Shown: in pieces, positions 25,279 through 35,819 of the stretch
Layout: each line of letters opens with the position of its first letter
Numbering within the stretch: the first letter of the stretch is position 1
From: Ignelater luminosus
Taxonomy: Eukaryota; Arthropoda; Insecta; Coleoptera; Elateridae
Direction of reading: 5' to 3'
Assembly: GCA_011009095.1 (NCBI GenBank)
Contig: VTPC01090938.1
Coordinates: 1 to 64,000 of the forward strand
Length of the DNA stretch: 64,000 nt
Program-made: the position numbers and the translations under genes
The notes under the pieces: model-generated
What the model was told of the DNA's origin: nothing
What the model saw: only the letters and a program-made list of their open reading frames with translations
The model's database searches: none

Positions 25279-26553
25279 CCAGGTGTATACCTATGAAATG
25301 AGACTTTCAGCTATTAGACCACAGATGTCGCTAGGAGTATTTCTAAACTGTCCCAAATGTCTTATTTTTTTCGTCTGTCATCTGTCAACAATATTCAATT
25401 CATTGTTTGTGATGTTTCATACAACAACGCATTTTTTTCGCTCTTAAAAATGTCGAATTTCGTGCCTTCAAACTACAATTTGCGGACATCGTTGATTTTT
25501 TGTTATCAATTGAAGATAAACGCTTCTCAAGCTCATCAAATGCTTATAGAAGCTTACGGTGGACATGCTCTAAGCAGAGCACAGTGCTTCAGGTGGTTTG
25601 AAAAATTCCGAAGTGGTGATTTTAGCGTGAAGAACGAGGAACGTGGCCGGCCACCGAAAAAGTTTGAGGACACTGAATTGCAAGCATTGTTGAATGAAGA
25701 TGATGGTCAAACGCAAGAAATGATGGCAGAGCAGTTGGGAGTGACCCAAAAAACCATTTGCAAACGTTTGAAAGACATGGGCATGATTTTAAAGGTCGGA
25801 AGATGGGTGCCGCATGAACTGACTGAAAGGCAGCAAGAGAACCGAAAAACCACTTGTGAAATGCTGCTCTCCCGGTTCAAAAGGAAGTCTTTTTTGCATC
25901 GAATCGTTACGGGTGTATTTCTCCAATCCCAAGCGTAAACGATCGTATGGTCCGCCCGGCCACAAGCCAAAATCAACGGCCAAACCAAATCGCTTCGGCC
26001 GCAAGGCAATGCTGTGTGTTTTCTGGGATCAGCATGGTATGATTTGGTACGAGCTATTAAAACCAGGTGAAACAGTTGACGGTGCACGCTACCAACGACA
26101 ATTGGCCGATTTGAACAGCGCTATACACCGAAAACGCCCAGAATATGCCGATCGGCGTCACAAAGTAATTTTTCTTGATGACAATGCACCACCACATCGA
26201 ACAAGAGCGACCCGGGAATTGGTGGAGACGTACGATTGGGAACCGCTGGTGCATGCGGCTTACTCACCAGACTTGGCGCCTTCCGATTATCATTTGTTTG
26301 CATCGATGGGCCACGCACTTTCCGAGCAGCGCTTCAATTCTCACGAAGAAGCCAAAAAAATGGCTCGATGATTGGTTTGCGGCCAAAGACGGCCAATTTT
26401 TTTTTGGCGCGGCATTCACAAATTGCCTGAGAGATGGGTAAAATGTGTCGCTAGCGATGGCTATTATTTTGAAGATTAAATTTGTAACCATTTTTTGTTA
26501 ATAAACGTTTAAAATTGAAAAAAAAAGTCTCATTTCATAGGTATACACCTATG
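25279..26553 (+). mobile_element. Mos1-like mariner (mauritiana subfamily)
   Basis: A 1275-bp mariner flanked by TA at 25277-25278 and 26554-26555. The 25-base inverted repeat beginning AGGTGTATACCTATGAAATG is identical at both ends; the outermost two or three bases differ (CC versus CAT). The left end, CCAGGTGTA, matches the start of the Mos1 terminal repeat. Confidence 0.95.
25450..26479 (+). pseudogene. Mos1-like mariner transposase, dead
   Basis: This is close to the 345-residue Mos1 transposase of Drosophila mauritiana. The start chosen is ATG at 25450 (MSNFVPSNYNLRT), aligning with Mos1 MSSFVP; the open frame upstream is the 5' leader. Visible parts are the N-terminal HTH (LRTSLIFCYQL, WFEKFRSGDF), the ERGRPPKKFEDTELQALL block, the linker WVPHEL, and FKRKSFLHRIVTG. 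The first catalytic block (Mos1 GDEKWI) is missing through a deletion of about 14 bp near 25914, which also shifts the frame. The second (FLDDNAPPH) and third (YSPDLAPSDYHLF) catalytic blocks survive with DD34D spacing. Further frame changes occur in homopolymers near 26355 (extra A) and 26405. The C-terminus (LPERWVKCVASDGYYFED) is intact. It cannot make active transposase. Confidence 0.93.
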
Positions 26554-26555
26554 TA

Positions 26556-29320
26556 GCTTACTATAAACAAATATATAAAAAAAAATACAACTTATTAACT
26601 TAGTAGTCCAGTCACTCTAAGATTTTATTTCTAAATAAATACTGGTGAAATAATCTTTTTGCACACGCTTTCATTTTAACATTACAAACAAAAAGTTCAT
26701 TCAGAATTTTGTACGTTAAGCGAATTATTCAAGTTCAATGGTCACAAAAATCAGTTTTTCGGGAATATATCGTTTTCTATTGGTTGTCCGTCAATTTACG
26801 TCCTTATAAAGATTGTTTATCAACAAATTCTGTCCAAAAAATATTATATACAAATTTCAAGCACAATTAACAGTTTTCGGAATATAAGGTCGAGAAAGCG
26901 TGAACTGTTCAATGCATTCGTTTCCGAACCACCTTCGAGGTAGAAAGCAAGGCGCGTCTTTGTTACATACTTTCCCCTGTTAGTTCATATTTTATTTAAT
27001 ATGACGTTTCTTCATTATTGTATTGTATTGTATTGGATGTCAAAAGAACTCAACTCAAAGAATCTCATCATACTCTATATCCTTCATATTGTCTGAAGAT
27101 TCAACAGTAGTATCATTTAAGCATGATTGATCACAATAGCCACAAATTATAAAGCGCGATAATCCCATTCTCTTGCATCCACAGTTTGAATCACAACGTT
27201 AAAAAAATAGAATTAAGGAGTTTGCCTGGCTTTAAGAAATTGTTATTAAATATCCTTCCTCACTGTTGAGAATCTAAGTCCCTTTTCAGCCAAGTTCACT
27301 ATGCCATGCCTGTTCCGCGTGGGCGTATATTGAAAAACCCTTATACACTGGTCTAACATTTTTCGATGTAGAAACACCTATGAAAGTTTCGCTGAAATGG
27401 GTTAAGATAGCTGGATCAGCGCCAGTTTCATGAAAGCCAATTTTAGCCATTTAGACAAAAGGGCAAAATGCGTGTCGACTTATTTTCGATGTAGAGTCGC
27501 CAATAAAAACCCTCTCCTTGTTAGTTTTGTATAACCTTTATTTTTGACCTAACTTTGATCCAGTGACTTTTTAAGTTAAGTCACCCCAATTGGCTTAGTT
27601 TTCACTTATATCATCAGATCTGTGTCTATCTATACTGTCCTTAAGTAAATGAATCTGTATCATCACGCGTCACAAATTATGAAGCCTGATTTGTAGTAAC
27701 AGAGGCTTTTAAGTTGAGTCACTTGAAACGCTTTCTAAAAAGTGATGTCCTGTTATATGCTACGGTTAAGAATCGTTAGATTATACGTATCTTGAAATTT
27801 ATATTAATGACATCATAATTCTACTGATGGAATCTCAAAATACTCGTATCAAAAAGATATTTTTGAAAATTTTGTTTATTAGGTTTGATTCAAATATTAG
27901 AAAACTTAATAAAAGCAGATGGTTTGCCAAATTTCTAATTATAACATACTGAAAACGTTAGTGACGATTCATAGGTTAGTTTTAGTTAGTTGTTGATTAC
28001 GCGACAATTATGGACTTTCTCTAAATTGTTTATATATTTCTTAATTCTCTAGATTGCTGAGGATTAAAACTTTTTCTGTTTGATGTATAATCTGAAATCC
28101 TACGTTTTTATTGAAAGAATGATTGCATTCAATCATGTGTAGTGAAACGAGACGAAGTTGTCTCAGGGGAACTTAAACCCTGTAAGGGTTCGTTCAGGTG
28201 TGTCTTAAACTTTCTATTAGTCCTATCTGTACAGCAGATATGTATATTCATATATCGTACGTTAATCTGTAAGCACTTTCGTTTTTGAATACATTGACTA
28301 AATATTTTATAAGCAGTAGATCGGTTAAATTTTCTAGTCTTATTAGTGATAATTTTTTCTTGTATCTGATTTAGGCATCTTACATTCTTGGAAATTTTAT
28401 TTTGCTTTTCCTGTAATAGTTTGTCAGTTAAATTGAAGGAAAAAGTTTATGCCAAGTGGCACAGTTGCATCAACTTTTCTTAGCTTCTAAAATGTGACAT
28501 GTCGTAATAGATTCTCTTCGACAGTCTAAAAGTGCACTACCAAATGTGAGGCAAGACATTCTTTTGGTTTATTGTTTTACTGAAAAATTCATCTTGGTCA
28601 AATAACTTAATAGAATTTGCAACTCTTAATTTGGGAATAATGAGTTTCGCAATGTCAGTGATATTTTAACAAATTTTATTAAACAAAATGCAGTCACATC
28701 TTTACGATAAGCATAGGTTTATTAAACATTAGTAAAGGCTGTGAAAGGTTTGACAAGTATCTCAGTTCTTATCTGAGGAGTAAATTGCGTTTATAAAAAC
28801 TCTGCAATTTGTACTAGAGTTTTAAACTATTTTACTTGATGTAAACTGCGAAGTCAATAGTTATAATATTTAGGTAAACTTTTATGGACTAGGTGTCGTG
28901 AAAAGTAATTATAATTAAAACAGCAACAAACAGTCGAACAATTACAAATCTCTGCTCAAGAGGAATTCTTTACGTTTCTAACATTTTGTGTTTCTAGTGA
29001 AAAATGCAACTTGTATTTTTATAGATGGGAGACTTCCCACTTGCATCTACAGCAAGCGATGGTACCAAGTTAAAAAAACTAAGTATTGAGAATACTAATT
29101 ATTATGCGTAGTTGATAGCTTCGCGTGAGCAAAGATATCTTACATATGGGGTGGCTATGAATGTATTTTCAATCTGAAAACGTTTGTCTCAGTTGAAACT
29201 ATAAGGTAAGATTAAACTGTCAGATTTCTTGGGGACCTGGTTATTTGACTTAATTTGTTTTATAATTGCAAATTACAACAATAGACCACTACAACAAATA
29301 TTGAATACGAGCACGATTTT
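26556..29320. other. Unassigned AT-rich sequence
   Basis: No gene supported. It holds a short (TATTG)n run near 27015-27036 and a weak repeated motif, ATTTTCGATGTAGA, near 27360 and 27484. Neither defines an element. Confidence 0.4.
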
Positions 29321-29329
29321 CCTTCAAAT

Positions 29330-30611
29330 ACTAGTTAACTCTCCGCCTCATATTTTCAAACGCAGTCTGGAGCACTACTGATGTTATAAGGACATAATTA
29401 TTCTTCAGCAACATAGTCTCTTAATTCAGGATTATTGAGAATCTTGTTTTTTTAAGACGGGGACAACGAAATAGTCCAAGATAGTTAAATCCGGCGACCT
29501 TGATGGAAATTTAGGATTACAACGGAGACTAATATGCCGATCTGCAGTAGGATTGTAACGGATATCTGCATCCGTAACTATGGATAATCCGCATTCACAA
29601 ATTTAATTTCTGTCATAAGTTCAACATTAATACGAGTACCGCCAACGGCTGCTAAGCACATTATTCATCTGAACGACTGACTCGCATTGCTATCTACAAC
29701 AGCAGTCGTTTTTTGCTCCACCCACTGTTTTCAAATTAAATAGGATCCTTAAAAAGATTTAAACATCCATAGGTCTAATATCTTCAAAAATCGCATCCGC
29801 AGGTTTAATTACTTTGACATCCGCATCCGCCAAATCACATCCGTTACAATCCTAATCTCGAAACAACTGCCGTAAGTACTTAATTGTTTTGGGAGTCGAT
29901 ATGAGTCGTGGCATCGTCGTATTGGTGGAAACCCTGTTACAACTCGTCATCGTCTAATTGGTTAACGAACTCATTTAAAAGATTATTCCGATAGCCCTGA
30001 GCATTTGCAGATTCTTCAAAGAAAATGGGGTCAATTAAACGTCTAGTGGAGTCTCTCGAAAGAAATGCGGATTTTCTGAACTTCATAGTCTCATTGCTTG
30101 GATATTAATGTACCCCAACAAGTGGAATCAGGTCGTGTCGGAAGAGATGGCCAGATCCAAAAGATCATTGTTATTTGCCATGCCTTCATTAAAACACTTA
30201 CCGTGTAAAATGCATGTATTAAAATCTAAAGGCAATAATTGATGGTAAGATTGCATTTTATATAGTAGAGGAAGATCAAGATCTTTTTTTATTATTGTTC
30301 TGCAGGTTCCGTTCTGAAACTGTCTTTTTAATAAAGTTGTTTCATCTATGCGTGTCCGGACATCCTCAATGCTTTCAGCGGTACGAACAGTTGATCTGCA
30401 ACGACCATCTATACCGTTTTCCGGAACAGCTGGACACAATTTCTTACCATATTGCAGAGATATCCGCCTCCGAGAAGTAAACCGGAGAACTGGTCGCAAA
30501 ATTCATTCATGCGTGCCCGTGTGTTGTAGATCCATTCACCATTTACGAAAATGCGATTTGAAAAGTAAGATCCAATTGGGAACGTTTTGTGCTCTTGAGA
30601 GAATACTATGA
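29330..30611 (-). pseudogene. Second IS630/Tc1-like DDE transposase remnant, split by a MITE
   Basis: A minus-strand remnant of the same broad type as 17060-18562. From the right: an N-terminal HTH-like part within 30128-30499 (IEDVRTRIDETT, GTCRTIIKKDLDLPLLYKMQ, SYHQLLPLDF) ending at ISSDTT, the likely first catalytic block; then a degenerate middle (YRNNLLNEFVNQLDDDEL, QYDDATTH, the second block) near 29890-30010; then, after a MITE at 29548-29854, the block RDRHISLRCNPKFPSRSPDL and TILDYF near 29470-29545 (family WPPRSPDLT-LDYF). A decayed C-terminus runs to about 29330. Several stops and frame changes are present. The fit across the MITE is good: RQLF on one side joins RDRHISL on the other. 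The superfamily is inferred from motif order. Confidence 0.7.
29548..29854. mobile_element. MITE inside the transposase remnant
   Basis: A 307-bp non-coding element with perfect 16-bp inverted ends (TAGGATTGTAACGGAT at the left and its complement at the right). Inside, GCATCCG/CATCCGC words repeat near both ends. The flanks share only the four bases ATCT after the neighbouring coding sequence is lined up, so the target duplication and superfamily remain open. Confidence 0.75.
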
Positions 30612-31774
30612 TGAGAATTTATTTATTTTTAAATGTCAAATTTCGACAGGTTATTTAGGGAATTAAATATGAGTCAATCAAAAATAAACATATTTTTGTT
30701 ATCTAAAATATTCTAGCTCGTGCAGTACTTTATACAAAATATTTGTATAAGGACGGCTTTTAGTTTTCAGAATTATTAAGCACAACAAAGTGTTTACAGA
30801 CGGAGAATTCGGATGAAACAGAAATAAGTCAAGAAGCAATTCGCATGAGCATTTATGTGAAGAAGAAGGAACAGAAAGCTAAATAATCCAGGAGGATTCA
30901 ATAGTACCATAGCAAGGTACTGCACTGAGGTACGGTGGAATAATATCGAAACACATCAAATGTTATATGGGAGAAAAAAAGTTCAGATATGTTACGATAT
31001 ATTTTAAGGGAAGATCAAATAAATAACAAAGCCCTGGGAAATAGCAGTAATATTGCCTATACATAAAAAAGCAATACAAATAAATACAAATAATAAATAT
31101 CAGTGTTAAATACTAAAATAAAGATATATGAGTATACAATGAGTGAACCATAGAATTTGTCTCTTCAGAATTGCGTAAGTCTGCATTTGAATCATACTTT
31201 TATCAGTAGTTAAAATGTATAAGCTTTCATGTGAACTACGGTAATTTATTTTCACAGTTCTGCAAAAGGATACAGAACAGAATATTTCCAGTTGTCATTT
31301 ATTTTTCCACCGTTTAAAAACCATTCGACTCTGTTCTTGAATGAAGATCATCAACCACCAAAACTTTTAAGTTCTCAAAATGACAACAACTTAACCAGGC
31401 ACGTAAACACTGTTGAAATCTGTTACTTCATATTACAACATTCCTGAACATTCCACATACTGTATTTTCTATCTTTCTTACTCGTGGACAACTGAGCTTA
31501 AGTAGAGTTATACAGTACTAGCAATGGTAAGAAATCACCTAAGAACTAATATTGAAATGAAAGATTGGAACAAGTTAGAAATCTTAAACACCTTAGACCT
31601 ACGATTTAAGACGATAACAAAATGGAAAAACAGAGATTAATAGCAGAATATCAACTTTGAGCAAAAATTTCATCGGAAGAACTTGATATTCACTCTTTCA
31701 CTATTACATAGCTGCGAAACATGGGCATTAACAAAAAGACAAATAGAAAGACTGCAAACAGTAGAAATGCAATA

Positions 31775-33070
31775 CGAGGGTGATCTGAAAAGTTTCCGAC
31801 CTCAACGTGAAGATGGCAGCACTCGTAAATAAAAGCTACTGAATTTCGTTGTTCATCTGTTGACAGTTACTCACCAAAGTTTCAGCCATTTTGGACGCGC
31901 AGTTTTTATGTAACAGTCGTTTGAGTGAGTTGATGTGAGTTTTTTTGTGAAAATGGACAAAATCCAGTATCTAGCTGTCATTAAATATTTGTTTTTGAAA
32001 GGCAATACGCCTTCGCAAATAAAAGATGAGTTGGATTCTGTGTATGGGGACTCTGCACCATCATTTACCACAGTGAAATTTTGGGCTGCTGAATTTAAAC
32101 GTGGTCGTAAGAGCTTGGGAGACGATAAACGTTCGGGACGTCCAAAAACTGCAACTACCGACGAAAACATCGCCAAAGTTCACCCAATGGTGTTAGACGA
32201 CCGCCGAATTAAAGTGAGAGAGATAGCAGAGGTTATGAACATGTCAAAAGAACGTGTTTGTCACATATTAAATCAACATTTAGGCATGAGAAAGCTGTCC
32301 GCGCGTTGGGTGCCGCGTTTGCTCACGTTAGACCAAAAACGTGTTCGAATGGATGAATATTTCCAACGCCCTTTTAGCGCAGTTTAGGCGAAATAAATCC
32401 GAGTTTTGGCGCCGATTAATTACTGTCCATGAAACTTGGATACACCATTATACGCCCGAAACAAAAATACAGTCCAAACAGTGGACTGCAAAGGGGGAAC
32501 CGGCTCCAAAAAAAGCAAAAACTGTTTTTTCGGCTGGGAAAGTGATGGCGACTGTTTTTTGGGATAGTCATGGAGTTATTTTAATCGATTATCTTCAAAA
32601 AGGAAAAACCATTACAGGAGCATACTATGCATCATTACTTGACAAGCTGAAGGCAGAACTTGCAAAACAACGGCCACATTTGCAGAAAAAGAAAATCCTG
32701 TTTCACCAAGAAAACGCACCGTCTCACACCTCAGCGGTTGTCATGGCGAAAATCCACGAATTACGGTTTGAACTGCTTGACCATCCGCCTTACTCACCAG
32801 ATCTAGCCCCAAGCGACTTCTTTTTGTTCCCTCATCTAAAAATTGCGCTCGGAGGACAAAGATTTTCGTCAAATAAAGAGGCAATCACCTTCGTGAACAA
32901 TTATCTTGCAGAGAAAAATGCCGAGTACTATTTGGACGGGTTACAAAGATGGGAGCATCGCTGGGAGAAGTGTGTAGAGTTACAAGGAGACTATGTTGAA
33001 AAATAAAAAAAAATTTCAGAAAAACTGTCTTGTATCTTTGTTAGGTCGGAAACTTTTCAGACCATCCTAG
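31775..33070 (+). mobile_element. Mariner, irritans-like family, copy 2
   Basis: A 1296-bp mariner flanked by TA at 31773-31774 and 33071-33072, sitting within the reverse transcriptase remnant described above. The left end starts CGAGGGTGATCTGAAAAG; the right end, read inward, starts CTAGGATGGTCTGAAAAG. It is the longest of the three family copies and keeps coding segments that copies 1 and 3 have lost. Confidence 0.95.
31953..33006 (+). pseudogene. Mariner transposase, dead (copy 2)
   Basis: The start is the ATG at 31953 (MDKIQYLAV), preceded by an in-frame GTG that I do not use. The HTH (TPSQIKDELDSVYGDSAPSF), GRPKTATTDENIAKVH block, second HTH (MNMSKERVCHILNQHL) and WVPRLLTLDQKRVRM linker are complete. 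A 4-bp duplication (GATG) near 32350 shifts the frame before the catalytic core. In the core the first catalytic aspartate is histidine (TVHETW, codon 32428-32430) and the second is glutamate (HQENAPSH, codon 32710-32712). The third (YSPDLAPSDFFLF) is kept. The C-terminus ends LQGDYVEK with a stop at 33004-33006. Apart from the 4-bp insertion the gene is full length, so it is dead through point changes rather than decay. Confidence 0.93.
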
Positions 33071-33420
33071 TATATACGAAAAAGGTTAGGAATCAGAAAT
33101 GAAAATATTTGTAAATAGACTAAAAATGTAGTAGACATGAACAAGAAGAGGGAACGATAACAATTAAGGTGGCTAGAACATTGATTGAGAATGAATAAAA
33201 ACAAAGTCTCTAAGAAAATATGGAGCTTGATTTACAGAAAAAGACATGCACAGCGGATATCGTAAAACAATTACAGAGGAGAGGAATAACATTAAACAAA
33301 ACAAAAGAAAAAGGCAACAACATGAAAGAACGGAGACAATTCATCAAAAATTAAGACCATCTCTTTACACTGTCTTTGGCAGTAGAAAAGGACCGGATTA
33401 AGTAAATACGTTCTTTACGA

Positions 33421-35435
33421 AATAATAACATAAACTAAGTTGTTTATTTAAAATAATTAACGCATTAAGTCAGTCAACTGTTTATGGTTACTATTGAAGT
33501 TCAAAGGTTTGTGATTCTTAATCTAAAGATAATGCAGTTTAGTTATGGATCTATGTGTTTGTTCTAGCTTACTTAACGTTGCTAATTTGAGTGTTGGCGT
33601 TGAAAATAAAGTTGAACAGGTCTAAATATTTTCATGATTGCATATTTTAGGGATTATTACTTACAAAGTAACGCTTCTATTGTTTCCACAGCCCCCCTTT
33701 TACATCACTAGTCTTGTAGTCAATGCTGCTAACTTGAGAATTAAACTCTTTTTTTGGAAATATCACGAGTATTGTACGTCATAACTTTACGTGTTCGTCA
33801 CTCCATGTATAGAACAACCAGCAAGTGTGACAACTTGTTCCCAGAAGACTTGAGTGCAGAAATTCTGTTTAGAGACTGAACCAAACAAGATAGATTGTTG
33901 CTGTTAATTATTACATTTATAATAAAACGATTCCCTGAACTTAGTCGAGAAATTACAACAATTACGTATTTTGCTGTAAATAAGAAAATCTCTAAGGAAA
34001 AAGGAGAATTAATGACAAAAAAGCTTTTAAAGTCTTTCAATATCGTATAATTTAAAATAAAACACATTTTCTGTTTCCATTCCCGATTAATTTACTGCTA
34101 CTTCAAACTTCAATAAATCTTTCATATTTTTCTTTTGAGTAATAAGAAGAAATAAGGCAGAAAGATTTATTTTAATATAAATACTTAATCAAGATGTGTC
34201 AAACGAAATCGTTAATATTAAAAATATAAACCACAACAAGATTTTTCTTTAAGTAAAGATTCAACTGTAGTGTCCAAAAACAACTGAAAGATTTTCTTAC
34301 ATTTATCATTAGTCTCTCAAAAAACCTCACTGCAATAACCTTTATAATAAGTCCATTCAGCTTTTGTTACAGCTTCAAATTAATTTACTCCCCGTTTATT
34401 GCTTCCTACAATTTTCTCTGAATTCTTACTCTGTTTTATTATAAGTATCACAGAAATATAATACAACTCTACACGTACTTATTACTTCCATTTTGTAAAT
34501 GCCAAAAATGTTCTAGATAAATTAATTATTGTCATAAATAATATAATAATAGTATATTCTTAGCACGATTCTACTAGTTAGTTAGTTAATTTTCCCCAAG
34601 TTTGTTCAGCAATTACATTAACAAAATAGGCGCCATTAAATTTAAGGAAATGGTAACTTAAAAAAGTTAAAGGATATATCTTTAAACCGCTAATGTAATT
34701 ATTTTTTCACAGTTGTAGAATTTAATTTTGTTTAGTGGTAACGTGACGATTAACGTAAAAAACTTCTTATGTTAATAGTTGTATTTCAGTTCCCGCGGTA
34801 ATTAATTTATTTTGCTGCTATATTACGTAGTGGACACCTTGATTTGCAGTTTCATTTTTCATTTTTCATTTTTATATGTATACAGTATGTACCCAAAGAT
34901 TCATTTTGTAAAGTGGTAATGTACCTACAATGAAGCCGGAAATGAAGCGGTGAAACGTTCAAGACAAAATGAAATTGTGTATTTTCAAAAGAGAAATATT
35001 CAATTAACACAAAACCAGTTAGTTAAAATGTTACATCAAGCTTTTGATTGAATTTGATGGTTATTAAAACACAGTTTAAAGTCGGCTCCAAATAGGGAAG
35101 CAGCGAAACAGCGGCATATCAGAATTTAAATTGATGGACTGTACCCTCTTATTGAACGTAATAGTAGTATATAAAAATACCACACTAATAAACGTTTACT
35201 TACACAAGATATTTCTCGTGTTATTGATGTCAGTTTGCTATTAACCTTACTGAACAGCCTATAATATCAATAATTGGAAATGTAACGTCAATTAATATGG
35301 GAACTCTATTTGTAAATTAACAAAGCCAATTAATTAATCGAGATGGATTATTAATTGGGAAATACATCTCAACTAAATAAAGGAAATTAAATTTAAGCTT
35401 CCCTGTGGTATTCAGTAAATAATAGTATAGCAAAC
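33421..35435. other. Unassigned AT-rich sequence
   Basis: No gene supported; short open frames (for example 33798-34067 on the minus strand) have no recognisable motif. The sequence is strongly AT-rich. Confidence 0.4.
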
Positions 35436-35443
35436 ATGTAAAA

Positions 35444-35815
35444 TAGGGTGGGCCGAAAAAACAAAAATTTTTTTTTCAAGTCGTAATACCGCGGAAAAAT
35501 TGCGAATTGGGGAGACTAAAAAGGGTTAAAAAAAGAAATAAAATCGGTTTATATCTTCCGGTCGCGCATGTGCTCTAAAGTTTGCCGAAATTTGTAAAAC
35601 TTTGCATTTTTACGATAATTTTTAACATTTTTAAATTAGCTTCTTCTCGAATGTAATAGCTCAAATTCTTATGTATTAGAACCACAGAAAATAATGTTTA
35701 AATATTACTTAAATCTGTCAACAACTTCCGGTCGTACATTGCCTTCAAGATTAATGAAATTTTGAAAAAAAATTACAAATAAAGGTGGATCATAGTTCAA
35801 GGAAAAAATTTTACT
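35444..35815 (+). repeat. Left long terminal inverted repeat
   Basis: About 372 bp, the inverted partner of 37325-37681. It contains two diverged copies of a roughly 40-bp module starting CTTCCGGTCG (35555-35596 and 35725-35762) that end in GCCGAAATTT and AATGAAATTT respectively. Compared with its partner it has a small insertion next to the second module. Confidence 0.88.
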
Positions 35816-35819
35816 ACAA

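Larger units (their letters stand above)
31010..33420 (+). pseudogene. RTE-like LINE reverse transcriptase remnant split by a mariner
   Basis: Plus-strand pieces of a LINE reverse transcriptase. Near 31015-31130 the fingers block reads PWEIAVILPIHKKG followed by KIYES, as in many insect endonuclease-reverse transcriptase proteins. Near 31680-31772 the C-terminal block reads SLLHSCETWALTKRQIERLQ followed by VEMQY. After the mariner (31775-33070) the protein resumes near 33075-33260 with RKVRNQ, LRWLEH, RMNKNKVSKKIW and a degenerate tail to about 33400. The catalytic FADD region between about 31135 and 31600 is missing or unrecognisable. Stops and frame changes are frequent. The clade call (RTE-like) rests on the C-terminal CETW block and is tentative. 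Confidence 0.72.

Noticed and set aside
25357-25449. Upstream extension of the Mos1-like reading frame
   Set aside because: Mos1 proteins start at the MSNF/MSSF methionine; the upstream part is the element's 5' leader that happens to be open.
25707-26491. Several open frames on the strand opposite the Mos1-like gene
   Set aside because: They are shadows of the transposase coding sequence with no motif of their own.
28150-28200. Short hairpin AACCCTGTAAGGGTT, terminator-like
   Set aside because: A six-base stem occurs often by chance, and this is eukaryotic DNA with no adjacent gene.
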